5,945 nt of DNA from Desulfobacteraceae bacterium. Its GTDB lineage: Bacteria; Desulfobacterota; Desulfobacteria; Desulfobacterales; Desulfosalsimonadaceae. Within the stretch, counting starts at the first letter, position 1; each line of letters opens with the position of its first letter. The DNA is taken from the NCBI GenBank assembly GCA_011389605.1, contig JAABTZ010000216.1, forward strand, positions 1-5,945, written 5' to 3'. Below the pieces are notes generated by a model, which had not been told where the DNA came from, made no database searches, and saw only the letters and a program-made list of their open reading frames with translations. Shown piece by piece: positions 5,262-5,945 of this stretch. The translations under genes were made by a program, and so were the position numbers.

Positions 5262-5945
5262 ACCCTTTTTCCGAAGATGCACAATCTGATTTCCATTCAG
5301 GCTTTGCAGCCATCACAGGCGCCCCGAATGTGGGAAAATCCACCCTGCTAAACCGGATGATTGGGGAAAAAATCTCCATTACCTCGCCAAAACCGCAGAC
5401 CACAAGAAACCGCATTGCAGGCATCGTTCATGGCACCGGCTTTCAGATTGTTTTTTTAGACACCCCGGGGGTGCACAAAAGCGACAAGCTATTTAACAAA
5501 AAAATCGTGGATGTGGCCATGTCCGCCATTGATGAAGTGGATCTGATTCTGATGATAGCAGATGCCGCGGAACCCGACGCTGTTTCCGAATCCCTGATCG
5601 TGGAAAAAATCGCCAAAAAAAAGCCCATGCCCGCCATTCTGGCCTTAAACAAGATTGATCTTGTTGAAAAGCCGCAGCTGCTCGTGCAGATTGAAAAATG
5701 GGCCGGCCTGGACGTATTTGGTGAAATTGTGCCCATTTCAGCAAAAAACGGCACCCAGGTTCCTGAACTGATCAGTGCCATGGCCGGCAAGCTGCCCTTC
5801 GGACCCCCCTATTATCCCGACGACGCCTTAACGGATATGCCCGAACGTTTTATCGTGGCTGAAATGATAAGGGAAAAACTTTTTGTGCACACCAGCCAGG
5901 AAATTCCCTATTCAACTGCCGTAACCATAGAACGCTTCTCCGAAG
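5258..5945 (+). CDS. era: GTPase Era, 3'-truncated by window edge
   Basis: The frame is open from the ATG at 5258 to the window end, giving 229 complete codons of a protein usually near 300 residues. Era binds the 3' end of 16S rRNA and acts in 30S assembly. Seen here: G1 GAPNVGKST (21-29), the G2 region KPQTTRNRI (45-53), G3 DTPGVH (68-73), G4 NKID (131-134) and G5 SAK (161-163), then the linker PERFIVAEMIREKLF that leads into the KH RNA-binding domain. The KH domain is mostly beyond the edge, so its GXXG loop cannot be checked. The start overlaps the engB stop by 4 bp and has no strong Shine-Dalgarno, suggesting coupled translation. The other GTPases of this class, EngA/Der and MnmE, are excluded by the single G domain followed by the Era-specific linker. 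Confidence 0.96.
   Translation, partial: MNPFSEDAQSDFHSGFAAITGAPNVGKSTLLNRMIGEKISITSPKPQTTRNRIAGIVHGTGFQIVFLDTPGVHKSDKLFNKKIVDVAMSAIDEVDLILMIADAAEPDAVSESLIVEKIAKKKPMPAILALNKIDLVEKPQLLVQIEKWAGLDVFGEIVPISAKNGTQVPELISAMAGKLPFGPPYYPDDALTDMPERFIVAEMIREKLFVHTSQEIPYSTAVTIERFSE

Noticed and set aside
5125..5790. Minus-strand open frames opposite engB and era
   Set aside because: They are antisense to conserved GTPase motifs and have no independent support.
1..5945. CRISPR array, insertion sequence, prophage, toxin-antitoxin or tRNA/rRNA gene
   Set aside because: No spaced direct repeats, transposase, integrase or structured RNA gene signatures were seen on either strand; all sizable genes are core housekeeping genes.

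Overview
The window is ordinary, compact bacterial core-genome sequence. It looks like a Gram-negative anaerobe of the former Deltaproteobacteria, probably a Desulfobacteraceae-like sulfate reducer. This rests on four things: a BamD outer-membrane lipoprotein, a 63-residue zinc-type L28, a long-form HisG beside a HisI without a HisE domain, and the general protein style. It is inference, because there is no 16S or marker-gene comparison here. I see no mobile element, CRISPR array, tRNA, rRNA or defence gene, and no new multi-gene system. The most interesting material is non-coding: the leader in front of hisI and the hairpins at gene ends.

Layout. (1) 1-1440, plus strand: the 3' part of a long RelA/SpoT-type (p)ppGpp synthetase/hydrolase, cut by the window's left edge. 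(2) 1468-2958, minus strand: a trxA-bamD pair, a hairpin over the bamD stop codon, then rpmB (L28) with its own predicted promoter, running convergently into the relA/spoT end. (3) 2959-3383: a 425-bp AT-rich divergent intergenic region holding the presumed trxA promoter (leftward) and the hisI promoter and leader (rightward). The leader contains a perfect 14-bp palindrome and a terminator-like hairpin. (4) 3384-5945, plus strand: hisI-hisG-engB-era, a tightly packed cluster (hisI/hisG and engB/era each overlap by 4 bp as ATGA; 19 bp lie between hisG and engB). era is cut by the right edge.

How the genes work together. HisG and HisI catalyse the first step and the cyclohydrolase step of histidine synthesis. 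EngB and Era are ribosome-assembly GTPases for the large and small subunits. L28 is a large-subunit protein. The RelA/SpoT protein makes the alarmone that, in bacteria studied, binds and inhibits several such GTPases. Thioredoxin and BamD serve thiol redox and outer-membrane protein assembly. The cluster is therefore mostly growth-linked housekeeping, with histidine synthesis apparently co-transcribed with ribosome-assembly GTPases.
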